Positions 1 to 7,552 of a stretch of 14,549 bases of DNA are shown here, one piece after another (the stretch's first letter is position 1; every line of letters begins with the position of its first letter). The notes under the pieces are model-generated. The model was not told where the DNA came from. It saw only the letters and a program-made list of their open reading frames with translations, and made no database searches. Source of the DNA: an uncultured Woeseiaceae bacterium (GTDB taxonomy: Bacteria > Pseudomonadota > Gammaproteobacteria > Steroidobacterales > Woeseiaceae); NCBI GenBank assembly GCA_945787435.1, contig CALZHX010000184.1, positions 1-14,549 on the forward strand. Reading direction: 5' to 3'. A program made the translations under genes and the position numbers.

Positions 1-582
1 ACGGGGCACACCTGGTTGCAGATCATTACGGGGCCGGATTCCATCATTTTCAACGGCCGCGACCTCAAGGAGTTCATCCAGTCCATCAAGTGGTTCTTCG
101 GAATGGGTCCGCGTCCAAATTATGGTCGTTACACCTACTGGGAGAAGTTCGACTACTTCGCAGTAGCCTGGGGTGTGGCCATAATCGGTACCACAGGGTT
201 GGTTCTGTGGTTCCCGGAATTGTTCACGCACCTGGTTCCCGGCTGGGCGGTCAACGTGGCGACGATCATCCACAGTGATGAGGCGCTACTCGCAGTGGGC
301 TTCATTTTTACGATCCACTTCTTCAATACGCACTTCCGGCCTGACAAATTCCCCATGGATCCCGTGATATTCAGTGGGCGGATTTCCGTGCAAGAGCTGA
401 AATTCGACAAGCCCGGCGAGTACGAGGCGATGGTGGAATCCGGTGAACTCGAGAGTCACCTCGTGAAACCTTTCCCTGAAGGCAAAGAGCGTGGCGTGAG
501 GATATTCGGTTTCCTGGCGCTCGCCTTCGGCCTGGTACTTCTGAGCCTGATTGTTTACACCATGCTGTTTGGCTACCGATGA
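1..582 (+). CDS. Cytochrome b-type membrane subunit, C-terminal part (5' end outside window)
   Basis: The reading frame is open to the first base of the window, so the gene is cut at its 5' end and only the last 193 residues are seen. The visible part has three hydrophobic segments: one after a YWEKFDYFAVAWG stretch, one containing the likely heme-b histidines in ATIIHSDEA and TIHFFNTHF, and one at the very C-terminus. The first two segments and the PMD motif that follows them match the C-terminus of the gene at 604-2481, so the two are paralogues. The last membrane segment and the acidic linker before it are absent from that neighbour. The family is the HydC/FdnI-like cytochrome b type, which passes electrons between quinone and periplasmic cytochromes. 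The missing N-terminus may carry c-type hemes, as in the neighbour, but this cannot be seen. The stop lies 21 bases before the next start. Confidence 0.8.
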   Translation, partial: TGHTWLQIITGPDSIIFNGRDLKEFIQSIKWFFGMGPRPNYGRYTYWEKFDYFAVAWGVAIIGTTGLVLWFPELFTHLVPGWAVNVATIIHSDEALLAVGFIFTIHFFNTHFRPDKFPMDPVIFSGRISVQELKFDKPGEYEAMVESGELESHLVKPFPEGKERGVRIFGFLALAFGLVLLSLIVYTMLFGYR

Positions 583-603
583 GATCTAGCCAAACGAAAA
601 CCT

Positions 604-2481
604 GTGAAGACTCCGATGCGCAAATACTATGCGATTTTGGTACTTGGTTTCCTGTTCGTATTACAAGCGTCCTACGCCCAGGAGGAACACCCCTGTAACG
701 ATTGCCACGAAGTAGATCTGGCTCTATTCGAGAGCACCCCACACGGCGGCACGGCGTGTCTCGATTGCCATATTGGTGGCGAGCGCAGGCACAGGCGCGG
801 ACTGGAACCGGTGAACTGCGGCGCATGTCACGCAGACGCGCTCGCCGAACATTCGGAGAGTATGCACGGCGAGGCGACCCTGCATCGTTTCCCGGACGCG
901 AAACTGCCGACGTGCGAAAGCTGCCACGGCGACACTCACACCATGACGCGGGTGGCCGAAGCTGCCTCCCCGGTTCACGCCAGCAACCAGGGGGAGACCT
1001 GCGGCGTCTGCCACGGTGCCGGCCAGCCAGCATCACCGGGTGTTCGTACCGTTCGCCCGATTGAGGCCTACACGGCCAGCGTGCACGCCGACGCGATCCA
1101 CGACGGCGAGCACGGCGCGAGTTGCAGCGATTGCCACTCAGCCCACTCGGCATTGCCACATTCGGACCCGGTTTCTTCTATCCACAGGCTCAACCAGCCC
1201 GGCACCTGCGCAACATGCCATGCAGATATCACGGCTCAGTTCGAACGGAGCATTCACGGCCTGGCCGCAGCCGATGGCATCGAGGAGTCGCCCGTCTGCA
1301 CGGATTGTCATGGCGAGCACCGCATCCTGGCCGTTAGCGCCGAAGGCTCGCCGGTGTCCGCGACCAACATTCCAATACGTGTGTGTGGGCCGTGTCACTC
1401 CGACTTGCGCCTTGGCGAGAAGTACGGTCTGGATGCTGACCAGGTTCCTTCCTATGAAGACAGCTTTCATGGCCTGGCAGCTCGAGGCGGTGTGCAAAAA
1501 GTCGCGAACTGCGCGAGTTGTCACGGTGTTCACAACATCCTTCCTTCGAGCGATCCGGGCTCCCACATCCATCCGGACAACCTGGCTGAGACCTGCGGCA
1601 AATGCCACGTTGGAGCGGGTACACAATTCGCCATAGGCCCGGTACATATGCTGGCCGACGAAGAACCCAATGTTGTCGTCTACTGGATCAAGGCGATCTA
1701 CATTCCGCTGATCTGGGTCACTGTAATTTTCATGGCGCTGCACAACCTGCTGGACCTGGTCAAAAAGACACGTCACCCGGCACCGCGTCTCCGCATACCG
1801 CCCGAGCACTGTTCGATCAAAGAACGCATGTCGGTGCCTTTCCGGATTGCCCACGCTGTCGCCGCATTGAGTTTCATCGTGCTGGTTGTGTCCGGTTTTG
1901 CGCTGAAGTATCCCGAGAGCTGGTGGGCGGACCTGGTGCAAATCGGAGACGGTACATTCCGTGGTCTGATTCATCGCGTCGCTGCGGTCGGCCTGATCGG
2001 GGCCTGCCTGTTCCATTTCGGCCATGTCGCCGTCAGCGCGCGCGCTCGACGTCAGATCGCGGGGATGCTCCCGAAGGTTGCCGACTTCAAGGAATTCTCA
2101 CACCGTATTAGCTATAACCTTGGGCGCCGCGACGATCCACCTGCCCCGGTTCGCCTCGGCTACGTTGAGAAGATCGAATACTGGGCGGCCCTGTGGGGTA
2201 CTGCGATAACGGCGATTACCGGATTCGTACTGTGGTTCGAGAACTTCACACTGGCTAATCTCCCGGGTTGGGTACCCGAGGCCGCCACTGTCCTGCATTT
2301 CCTCGAGGCGATTCTGGCGACCCTGGCCATTCTTATCTGGCACTTCTACTTTGTGATATTCGACCCGGCGGTGTACCCAATGGACACGGCCTGGATGACC
2401 GGTAAGCCGCCGTTCTCGCGAGCGGAAGAGCGCGGCGAGGTGATTTGTGAGAATTCGGACGAGGAAGAGGGTGACTCGTGA
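604..2481 (+). CDS. Undecaheme cytochrome c fused to cytochrome b membrane domain (CbcL-like)
   Basis: The 625-residue protein starts with a Sec signal peptide (cleavage probably after SYA, residue 25). Eleven CXXCH motifs follow, with first cysteines at residues 31, 52, 72, 104, 133, 174, 202, 232, 261, 303 and 331. The C-terminal 270 residues hold five membrane segments at about 357-387, 413-434, 452-477, 525-546 and 561-586. Candidate heme-b histidines are H417, H457, H471 or H474, H565 and H580. This layout, a periplasmic multiheme c domain on a HydC/FdnI-like di-heme b domain, is that of Geobacter CbcL, an inner-membrane quinone oxidoreductase used in metal respiration, though CbcL is described with nine c hemes. 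The likely role is menaquinol oxidation with electron release to periplasmic carriers, or the reverse. The GTG at 604 is the furthest start; an ATG at 616 gives an equally good signal peptide, and neither has a strong ribosome site. The tail is acidic. Confidence 0.85.
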   Translation: MKTPMRKYYAILVLGFLFVLQASYAQEEHPCNDCHEVDLALFESTPHGGTACLDCHIGGERRHRRGLEPVNCGACHADALAEHSESMHGEATLHRFPDAKLPTCESCHGDTHTMTRVAEAASPVHASNQGETCGVCHGAGQPASPGVRTVRPIEAYTASVHADAIHDGEHGASCSDCHSAHSALPHSDPVSSIHRLNQPGTCATCHADITAQFERSIHGLAAADGIEESPVCTDCHGEHRILAVSAEGSPVSATNIPIRVCGPCHSDLRLGEKYGLDADQVPSYEDSFHGLAARGGVQKVANCASCHGVHNILPSSDPGSHIHPDNLAETCGKCHVGAGTQFAIGPVHMLADEEPNVVVYWIKAIYIPLIWVTVIFMALHNLLDLVKKTRHPAPRLRIPPEHCSIKERMSVPFRIAHAVAALSFIVLVVSGFALKYPESWWADLVQIGDGTFRGLIHRVAAVGLIGACLFHFGHVAVSARARRQIAGMLPKVADFKEFSHRISYNLGRRDDPPAPVRLGYVEKIEYWAALWGTAITAITGFVLWFENFTLANLPGWVPEAATVLHFLEAILATLAILIWHFYFVIFDPAVYPMDTAWMTGKPPFSRAEERGEVICENSDEEEGDS

Positions 2482-2605
2482 GTCGGCTTCGGAAATCCCG
2501 GATACTAAGAGCAACGCCAATGGAATATTAATCACTTGCGGCATTTCACTCGATTAGAATCAGCAGAGAAATAATCCGTAGCTTCGAAGCAATCTGGGGA
2601 ATGCA
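2482..2605 (+). other. Intergenic gap between the two cytochrome genes
   Basis: This 124-base gap separates the 11-heme and six-heme genes and is relatively AT-rich in its middle. It contains no open frame of note. A GGGGA ribosome site at 2596-2600 serves the GTG start at 2606. The perfect palindrome GCTTCGAAGC lies at 2581-2590. No promoter with acceptable -35/-10 spacing and no terminator with a T-run was found, so whether transcription restarts here is open. Confidence 0.4.
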
Positions 2606-4012
2606 GTGTTCAAGAATTTCTTTGCCTCCATCACGCATAACGCGATCAGTCTGATCGGTACGGCGCTGGCCCTCGCGGCACTCGTGCTCATCGCCAGCCT
2701 GTTTACAATGGAGCAGTTCGGTTTTGAAGGCGGCCCTTACCTCGGCATCCTGACCTACCTGATCCTGCCGATGATTTTTGCCGTCGGCCTGGTGCTGATT
2801 CCAATCGGTGCGGTCCTGTACCGGCGGAAAATTCGACGCACGTCAGGTGGCGCTGATACGCCGGTGCTACCCGTTTTCGACCTGAATATCCCCAAGACGC
2901 GTCGCTGGATGTTCATTTTCCTGGGCGCGACGATGTTCAACATCATCATTCTTGCCAGTGCGACCTACAAAGGTGTCGAGGTAATGGAGTCCGTCGAGTT
3001 TTGCGGTCTGGCGTGCCACTCGGTCATGGAGCCGGAACACACAGCCCATTCGAGATCTCCGCACTCCCGTGTTGCCTGTGCGGATTGCCATATTGGTCCC
3101 GGTGCTGACTGGTTCGTTAAATCCAAACTCGACGGTGCATGGCAGCTTGTATCGGTTGCGTTGGACCTGTATCCGCGTCCGGTACCGACGCCGTTGCACG
3201 ATTTACGCCCGGCCCGCGACACCTGCGAACAGTGCCATTGGCCGACAAAGCACGTCGGTGACAAGCTCCGCGTCATCAAGCACTTCGAGGAAGACGAGGC
3301 CAACACAGAGTTGACGACTGCGCTGCTACTCCGAGTCGGTGGCGCCAGTGGTTCGGATTCGTCTGGCATTCACTGGCACGTCGATCCCAACATGGCGATT
3401 CGCTACCGTTCGGACGACACGCGAGAGGAAATCTACGAGGTCGAGTACACCAATGCCGATGGTGAACTGACACACTATGCGGACAGAAAGGCCCCGGAGG
3501 AGGGCGGTGTCTGGCGAACCATGGATTGCGTCGACTGCCACAACCGGCCGAGTCATATCTACCAGTCTGCTGCCAATGAAGTCGACCGCATTATCAATGA
3601 GGGGCTGGTCGACAGGTCATTGCCGTTCGTGAAGCGTGAAGGCTTGCGCATTATTGATGCGCAGTATCCGTCACACGAGGAAGCGCGTGCGGTTATCAGC
3701 GAAGAGCTGCAAAAATTTTACGCAGAAAATTATCCGGAAGTCGCTGCGGAGAAATCAGATGCGGTTGAGGCGGCGGGCATAGCGTTGGGCGATGCCTATG
3801 CAGTCAACGTGTTTCCCGGCATGAATGTGTGGTGGGACACCTATCCAGATCACATCGGCCATGAGCAATCCCCGGGTTGCGAACGCTGCCATACGAAAAA
3901 GATGCGCACCGCAGATCGCAAGCAAATAACAAACGATTGTGACACCTGTCATGTTCTGCTCGCCGAAGGCGAGGAGAACCCGCACATACTGTCGGTGCTG
4001 AATTCTGAATGA
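2606..4012 (+). CDS. Hexaheme NapC/NirT-family membrane cytochrome c
   Basis: The 468-residue protein begins with three hydrophobic segments (about 13-33, 45-72 and 101-120) and continues into a large periplasmic heme domain. The first heme motif is CGLACH (133-138), a CX3CH variant followed by SVMEPE, as in many NapC/NirT relatives. Five regular CXXCH motifs follow with first cysteines at 158, 207, 308, 425 and 445, giving six c hemes in total. The first two hemes with HSRSPHSRVACADCHIGPGA between them form the NapC/NrfH-like quinol-side module. NapC and NrfH have one membrane helix and four hemes, so this is an enlarged form. It likely moves electrons between the quinone pool and periplasmic partners. 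The GTG start has GGGGA five bases upstream; an ATG at 2601 is in another frame. The stop overlaps the frdC start as ATGA, which suggests translational coupling to fumarate reductase. No CXXCK motif is present, so it is not NrfA. Confidence 0.85.
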   Translation: MFKNFFASITHNAISLIGTALALAALVLIASLFTMEQFGFEGGPYLGILTYLILPMIFAVGLVLIPIGAVLYRRKIRRTSGGADTPVLPVFDLNIPKTRRWMFIFLGATMFNIIILASATYKGVEVMESVEFCGLACHSVMEPEHTAHSRSPHSRVACADCHIGPGADWFVKSKLDGAWQLVSVALDLYPRPVPTPLHDLRPARDTCEQCHWPTKHVGDKLRVIKHFEEDEANTELTTALLLRVGGASGSDSSGIHWHVDPNMAIRYRSDDTREEIYEVEYTNADGELTHYADRKAPEEGGVWRTMDCVDCHNRPSHIYQSAANEVDRIINEGLVDRSLPFVKREGLRIIDAQYPSHEEARAVISEELQKFYAENYPEVAAEKSDAVEAAGIALGDAYAVNVFPGMNVWWDTYPDHIGHEQSPGCERCHTKKMRTADRKQITNDCDTCHVLLAEGEENPHILSVLNSE

Positions 4013-4719
4013 AAACTACGGGGGCAATCGATACCGCCAAGCGCCAGCTTGTGTACGAGGTCATTAGCGGCGGCACCGGACTGATACTGGCGCTGTTTAT
4101 GTGGGGCCACATGATGTTCGTGGGTTCCATCCTGATCGGCACCTTTGGCTTCGACTGGTTGGCGCTACAACTCGAGATCTACTTCATCGCGCAGCCGACC
4201 GTTGTTGTGATCTTCTCGTTGTTTCTCGTGCATGCAGCTCTCGCAGCACGCAAGATTCCGGCGCAGCTCGAAGAGCGCCGCAAGATGATTAGGCTCGGCC
4301 GAGACCTCAAAAGCCAGGCGCACGAAGAGTCGCTGCTTTGGATCTGGCAGGTCCGGACCGGAATGATTGTTCTTGTACTCGGTAGCTTTCACCTCGTGCT
4401 GCTCGGCATCGATGTCCTCACACCGTTATTCGGTGAGCGTGTTGGCATCGAGTCCGTAACAAGCCTCGCGCGGGTGCAGGCGGGCCTGTGGCTGCCCTAT
4501 GCCGTGCTGCTCATTTGTGTCGAGTTCCACGCCAGCATTGGGTTATACCGCCTGGCGGTGAAGTGGGGTGTGTTCTCAAGCCTGGGGCGTAAGACCCTGC
4601 GCAGGATCGAGAGCTTTATCCTGTGGCTGTTCCTCGGGCTCGGGGCCGTCATCTTGCTCGTACTGGCAGGCGTCATCCCACCACCGCTTGCGTTCCTGGC
4701 GACAGGAGGTGCCGCATGA
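4009..4719 (+). CDS. frdC: Quinol:fumarate reductase di-heme cytochrome b subunit
   Basis: This 236-residue membrane protein has five hydrophobic helices and matches the Wolinella-type FrdC (type B, two hemes b). Four histidines in helices fit the axial heme ligands: H34, H75, H128 and H174 (H44, H93, H143 and H182 in Wolinella). E56 stands 22 residues after H34, exactly as Glu66 follows His44 in Wolinella, where it is needed for menaquinol oxidation. E172 stands two residues before H174, as Glu180 precedes His182, the residue of the so-called E-pathway for protons. The subunit anchors FrdAB to the inner membrane and exchanges electrons with quinone. The gene order frdC-frdA-frdB is that of epsilon- and deltaproteobacterial enzymes rather than the enterobacterial frdABCD. 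Its ATG overlaps the previous stop and its own TGA overlaps the frdA ATG. A reverse role as succinate:menaquinone reductase is possible. Confidence 0.9.
   Translation: MKTTGAIDTAKRQLVYEVISGGTGLILALFMWGHMMFVGSILIGTFGFDWLALQLEIYFIAQPTVVVIFSLFLVHAALAARKIPAQLEERRKMIRLGRDLKSQAHEESLLWIWQVRTGMIVLVLGSFHLVLLGIDVLTPLFGERVGIESVTSLARVQAGLWLPYAVLLICVEFHASIGLYRLAVKWGVFSSLGRKTLRRIESFILWLFLGLGAVILLVLAGVIPPPLAFLATGGAA
4704..4710 (+). promoter_or_regulatory. Ribosome binding site fixing the frdA start
   Basis: AGGAGGT lies five bases before the ATG at 4716. It supports that start over an in-frame start at 4623, which would add 31 residues lying inside the frdC coding region and having no flavoprotein similarity. 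Confidence 0.75.
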
Positions 4720-6620
4720 TTGTTCGCATAAGCAGCACTGATGTACTGGTTATCGGTGGTGGCCTGGCTGGCGAACGCTGCGCGATCGAAGCCGCGGCCG
4801 CAGGCCACGACGTGCTCATATTGTCCCTGGTGCCGCCCAGGCGCAGTCACAGCTGTGCTGCACAAGGTGGCATGCAGGCGGCGTTAGGCAACTGTGTCAA
4901 AGCTGAGGGCGACAGCCCGGACGTTCACTACCTCGACACCGTTCGTGGTTCGGACTGGGGTGCCGACCAGGAGGTCGCACGCATCTTCGCCGAAGAAGCG
5001 CCGATCGCCGTGCGCGAACTCGCCCATTTCGGCGTGCCGTGGACGCGAGTCAAAGGCGGCCCTAACAGCTATTTCATCAGGGGCGAACGTGTAGAGATAA
5101 ACGAGGCGCTCGAGAACGACGGCCTGATCATGCATCGGGACTTTGGCGGTACGGCGAAATGGCGAGCGTGCTACGCCGGTGCCGGTACGGGTCATTCGGC
5201 ACTGTACGCGGTCGACAGCGAGGTGGTTCGTCTCGGTGTTACGGTCCGTGATCGCGCCGAGGCTGTCGAACTGATACACGAGAACGGGCGTTGCTACGGT
5301 GCAGTCTCGCGCTGCCTGCGTACTGGTCAACACTCCGCGATTTTGGCGAAGGCTACAGTTATTGCTACTGGCGGACATGGCAGGATCTATGGCCAATACA
5401 CCACCAATGCGACGATCAACGAAGGTATGGGCGCTGCCATTGCACTTAATACGGGTGTTGTACCACTCGGCAACATGGAGGCCGTGCAGTTTCATCCTAC
5501 GGCGTTGTCGCCGAGCGGCATTCTCGTTACCGAGGGCTGTCGTGGCGACGGTGGCTTCCTGCTCGACAAAGAACTTAATCGATTCATGGTCGAAGCCGAG
5601 CCCGAGAAACAGGAGCTTGCGAGCCGCGACGTGGTTTCGCGACATATGGCGCGGCGCATGCGCGACGGTCACGGCGTGGAGACCGAACACGGTCCGCACC
5701 TTTGGCTGGATATAAGGCACCTCGGAGAAGAACACCTCAAGACCAAGCTGCGTGAGGTCTGGGATATCTGTCAGGATTTCGTCGGTCTGAATCCCGCGAC
5801 CGATCTTATTCCGGTGCGCCCGACGCAGCACTACTCGATGGGCGGCGTGCGCGTAAACAAGGAAGGCGAGGCTTACAACCTGGCCGGCCTGGTCGCGGTT
5901 GGTGAAGCATCGTGCTGGGACATGCACGGTTTCAATCGCCTCGGTGGCAACAGCCTCGCTGAGACAATCGTGTCAGGTCGCCTCATAGGCCGGCATATTG
6001 CGAAGACGATTCGCACCGGTGGCGTGGATATCGATACACGGGTAGCAAACGAAGCCGTCAAAAATGCAGAAGAACGCGCGGCGCGCTTGCTGGCCGCGGA
6101 AGGTCCGGGTCCGGGGGCTTACGAGATTCGCGATGCCATGGCCGAAGTTATGATTAGCAGGGTCGGCATCTTCAGAACCGGTGAAGAGCTCGCCCTCGCT
6201 GTCAATGAACTCAAAGAATTGCTCGCCAAATGCGACAAAATCGTGCTGCGCTCCAAAGTGCCGGGCATGAATCCCGAACTCACGTTCGCGCTGCGCATCA
6301 AGAACATGGTGCGCCTGTCGCTGATCACCGCGATGGGAGCGTTCGCGCGTACCGAAAGTCGCGGTGCACATTTTCGGTCCGACCATCCACTACGCGATGA
6401 TGCGAAATGGCTTAACAGAACGCTCATACGCTGGCCGGAGTCGTCCGACGCACCCGGAATCAGCTATGAGCCCGTTGGGGTGCTCGATGTGCCACCGGGG
6501 CATCGCGGTTATGGCCGTGACGAGCGCATCGAAATGGAGCAATCAATCGAAGATTACAATCAGGGAGTTGAGCAGGCCCAGTCTGAGCAAGGCAAGCTAC
6601 CGACGGAGGGCCAGCAATGA
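4716..6620 (+). CDS. frdA: Fumarate reductase flavoprotein subunit
   Basis: The 634-residue protein reduces fumarate to succinate, or the reverse, at a covalently bound FAD on the cytoplasmic side of the membrane. The FAD-binding fold starts at once with VLVIGGGLAGE (residues 10-20). H45 in RRSHSCAAQGG is the FAD-attachment histidine. Active-site residues can be placed by motif: H260 in QFHPT, R304 in ASRDVVSR (the proton-donating arginine), H372 in HYSMGG and R408 in NRLGGNS. These lie three or four residues from Wolinella FrdA numbering (257, 301, 369, 404). No Tat or Sec signal is present, so it is not a periplasmic flavocytochrome or the exported methylmenaquinol type. Length and motifs also speak against L-aspartate oxidase. 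The strong AGGAGGT site and the ATGA overlap with frdC support the start. The stop overlaps frdB in the same way. Confidence 0.95.
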   Translation: MIVRISSTDVLVIGGGLAGERCAIEAAAAGHDVLILSLVPPRRSHSCAAQGGMQAALGNCVKAEGDSPDVHYLDTVRGSDWGADQEVARIFAEEAPIAVRELAHFGVPWTRVKGGPNSYFIRGERVEINEALENDGLIMHRDFGGTAKWRACYAGAGTGHSALYAVDSEVVRLGVTVRDRAEAVELIHENGRCYGAVSRCLRTGQHSAILAKATVIATGGHGRIYGQYTTNATINEGMGAAIALNTGVVPLGNMEAVQFHPTALSPSGILVTEGCRGDGGFLLDKELNRFMVEAEPEKQELASRDVVSRHMARRMRDGHGVETEHGPHLWLDIRHLGEEHLKTKLREVWDICQDFVGLNPATDLIPVRPTQHYSMGGVRVNKEGEAYNLAGLVAVGEASCWDMHGFNRLGGNSLAETIVSGRLIGRHIAKTIRTGGVDIDTRVANEAVKNAEERAARLLAAEGPGPGAYEIRDAMAEVMISRVGIFRTGEELALAVNELKELLAKCDKIVLRSKVPGMNPELTFALRIKNMVRLSLITAMGAFARTESRGAHFRSDHPLRDDAKWLNRTLIRWPESSDAPGISYEPVGVLDVPPGHRGYGRDERIEMEQSIEDYNQGVEQAQSEQGKLPTEGQQ

Positions 6621-7354
6621 GTGGCAATAATGCAAACCGCCGGCTGAAATTCGAGATCTTCCGCTATAACCCACAGGATCCGGACTCGACTCCGCACATG
6701 CAGAATTTCGAGATCGACGAGTTGCCGTATATGTCGTTGTTCATGGCGCTCAATGAGATTCGCGAAAAGCATGATCCAAGTTTGCAGTTCGATTTCGCGT
6801 GTCGCTCCGCCATCTGCGGTTCATGCGGCATGATGGTCAACGGCAAGCCGTCACTCGGTTGCCGCACGCAGACCTCGGATCTGCCTGAGTTGATTCGTTT
6901 GCATCCACTGCCCGTGTTCAAACTGGTTGGTGACCTGTCCGTCGATACCGGCATCTGGTTTCGCGAAATGGCCGAGAAGAGCGAGGCCTGGATACATGCG
7001 AAGGAGGCGTTCGACCCGGCGGCGCAGGAAGATCGCATGGACGACGAGACGGCGCAGAAGATCTACGACAGCGATCGCTGCATCGAATGTGGTTGCTGCG
7101 TTGCGTCCTGTGGTGTGGCGAACGTTAGCGGCGAATTTGCCGGGCCGGCCGGGCTTAACCGCATGGCCCGTTTCTCAATGGATCCTCGTGACACGCGAGA
7201 CGATGCAGACTGGTTTGAATTGATATCGAATGAGCACGGTGTATTCGGCTGCATCGGCATGATGGCGTGCCATGATATTTGTCCAAAAGAACTACCGCTA
7301 CTTGAGGTGTACGCTTACCTGCGTCGCAAGGCCCTGACCACCGCCCTGAAATAG
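6617..7354 (+). CDS. frdB: Fumarate reductase iron-sulfur subunit
   Basis: This 245-residue subunit carries electrons between the di-heme FrdC and the FAD of FrdA. The N-terminal plant-ferredoxin-like domain binds [2Fe-2S] through C62, C67, C70 and C82 (CRSAICGSCG and GCR). The C-terminal domain binds [4Fe-4S] through C155, C158, C161 and C222, and [3Fe-4S] through C165, C212 and C218. The sequence CIECGCC and the segment around FGCIGMMACHDICPKELPL are close to the epsilonproteobacterial type. An extra cysteine, C160, sits between two ligands as in other members. The ATG overlaps the frdA stop and is preceded by GGAGGG. The gene closes the frdCAB unit; the 198-base gap after it has no intrinsic terminator. 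Confidence 0.94.
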   Translation: MSGNNANRRLKFEIFRYNPQDPDSTPHMQNFEIDELPYMSLFMALNEIREKHDPSLQFDFACRSAICGSCGMMVNGKPSLGCRTQTSDLPELIRLHPLPVFKLVGDLSVDTGIWFREMAEKSEAWIHAKEAFDPAAQEDRMDDETAQKIYDSDRCIECGCCVASCGVANVSGEFAGPAGLNRMARFSMDPRDTRDDADWFELISNEHGVFGCIGMMACHDICPKELPLLEVYAYLRRKALTTALK

Positions 7355-7458
7355 TGCCACCCGTCGGCGAGACCCTCGATTCCGAAGCCCGTCTACGGTC
7401 TCTACGTATTGTGCGCTATCACCATGCTCAGTATTCATTGAGTATCGGGGAGACGGTC

Positions 7459-7509
7459 TGAGCAATCGCTGCTCAATCATCAAGAAGAACAACGCAGTAT
7501 CGATTGCTC
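7459..7509 (+). repeat. Overlapping inverted repeats able to form alternative hairpins
   Basis: TGAGCA (7459-7464) can pair with TGCTCA (7470-7475) around a five-base loop. GAGCAATCG (7460-7468) can instead pair with CGATTGCTC (7501-7509), a perfect nine-base stem around 32 bases. The two share the same left arm, so they exclude each other in RNA. No T-run follows either, so neither is a classical terminator. A nine-base pairing in a gap of this size is somewhat unlikely by chance but not decisive. Confidence 0.4.
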
Positions 7510-7540
7510 GCAAACCTTTCGAGTTCCACATAGAACTACG

Positions 7541-7547
7541 GGAGAGG
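7541..7547 (+). promoter_or_regulatory. Ribosome binding site deciding the tetraheme gene start
   Basis: GGAGAGG lies five bases before the ATG at 7553. The in-frame GTG at 7547 overlaps this site and is therefore an unlikely start; the ATG is preferred. Confidence 0.7.
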
Positions 7548-7552
7548 TGAAG

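Larger units (their letters stand above)
7355..7552 (+). other. Intergenic leader between frdB and the tetraheme gene
   Basis: This 198-base stretch is the longest gap in the window. It holds no credible small gene, and no stem followed by a T-run after frdB, so readthrough from frdCAB is possible. Several repeats lie in the second half, including the inverted repeats listed separately and AGTATCG twice (7441-7447 and 7497-7503). A weak promoter-like pair, TTGTGC (7409-7414) and TATTCA (7432-7437) with 17-base spacing, matches consensus at only half the positions. The gap may hold a second promoter or a regulatory leader for the downstream tetraheme-ferredoxin-NrfD module. Confidence 0.35.

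Noticed and set aside
1138..2025. A 295-codon minus-strand frame, and another at 371-1159, opposite the multiheme gene
   Set aside because: Both mirror the repetitive cysteine/histidine codons of the plus-strand heme gene and show no protein-like features of their own.
2581..2590. Perfect palindrome GCTTCGAAGC before the hexaheme gene
   Set aside because: Ten-base palindromes are expected about a dozen times in a window of this size, and no second copy or conserved context was seen.
4884..5927. A 347-codon open frame on the minus strand, antisense to frdA
   Set aside because: It lies wholly opposite a gene with all catalytic motifs, has no recognisable domain or ribosome site, and is explained by codon bias in a GC-rich gene.
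4716..6620. Reading the flavoprotein as a periplasmic fumarate reductase or L-aspartate oxidase
   Set aside because: There is no export signal or attached heme domain, and frdC and frdB are directly coupled to it.
7409..7437. Promoter-like pair TTGTGC and TATTCA with 17-base spacing
   Set aside because: Each hexamer matches the sigma-70 consensus at only three positions, which is expected by chance in a gap this long.
7476..7484. Half-site of an FNR-like box (ATCAA) before the tetraheme gene
   Set aside because: The matching left half TTGAT is missing at the right distance.
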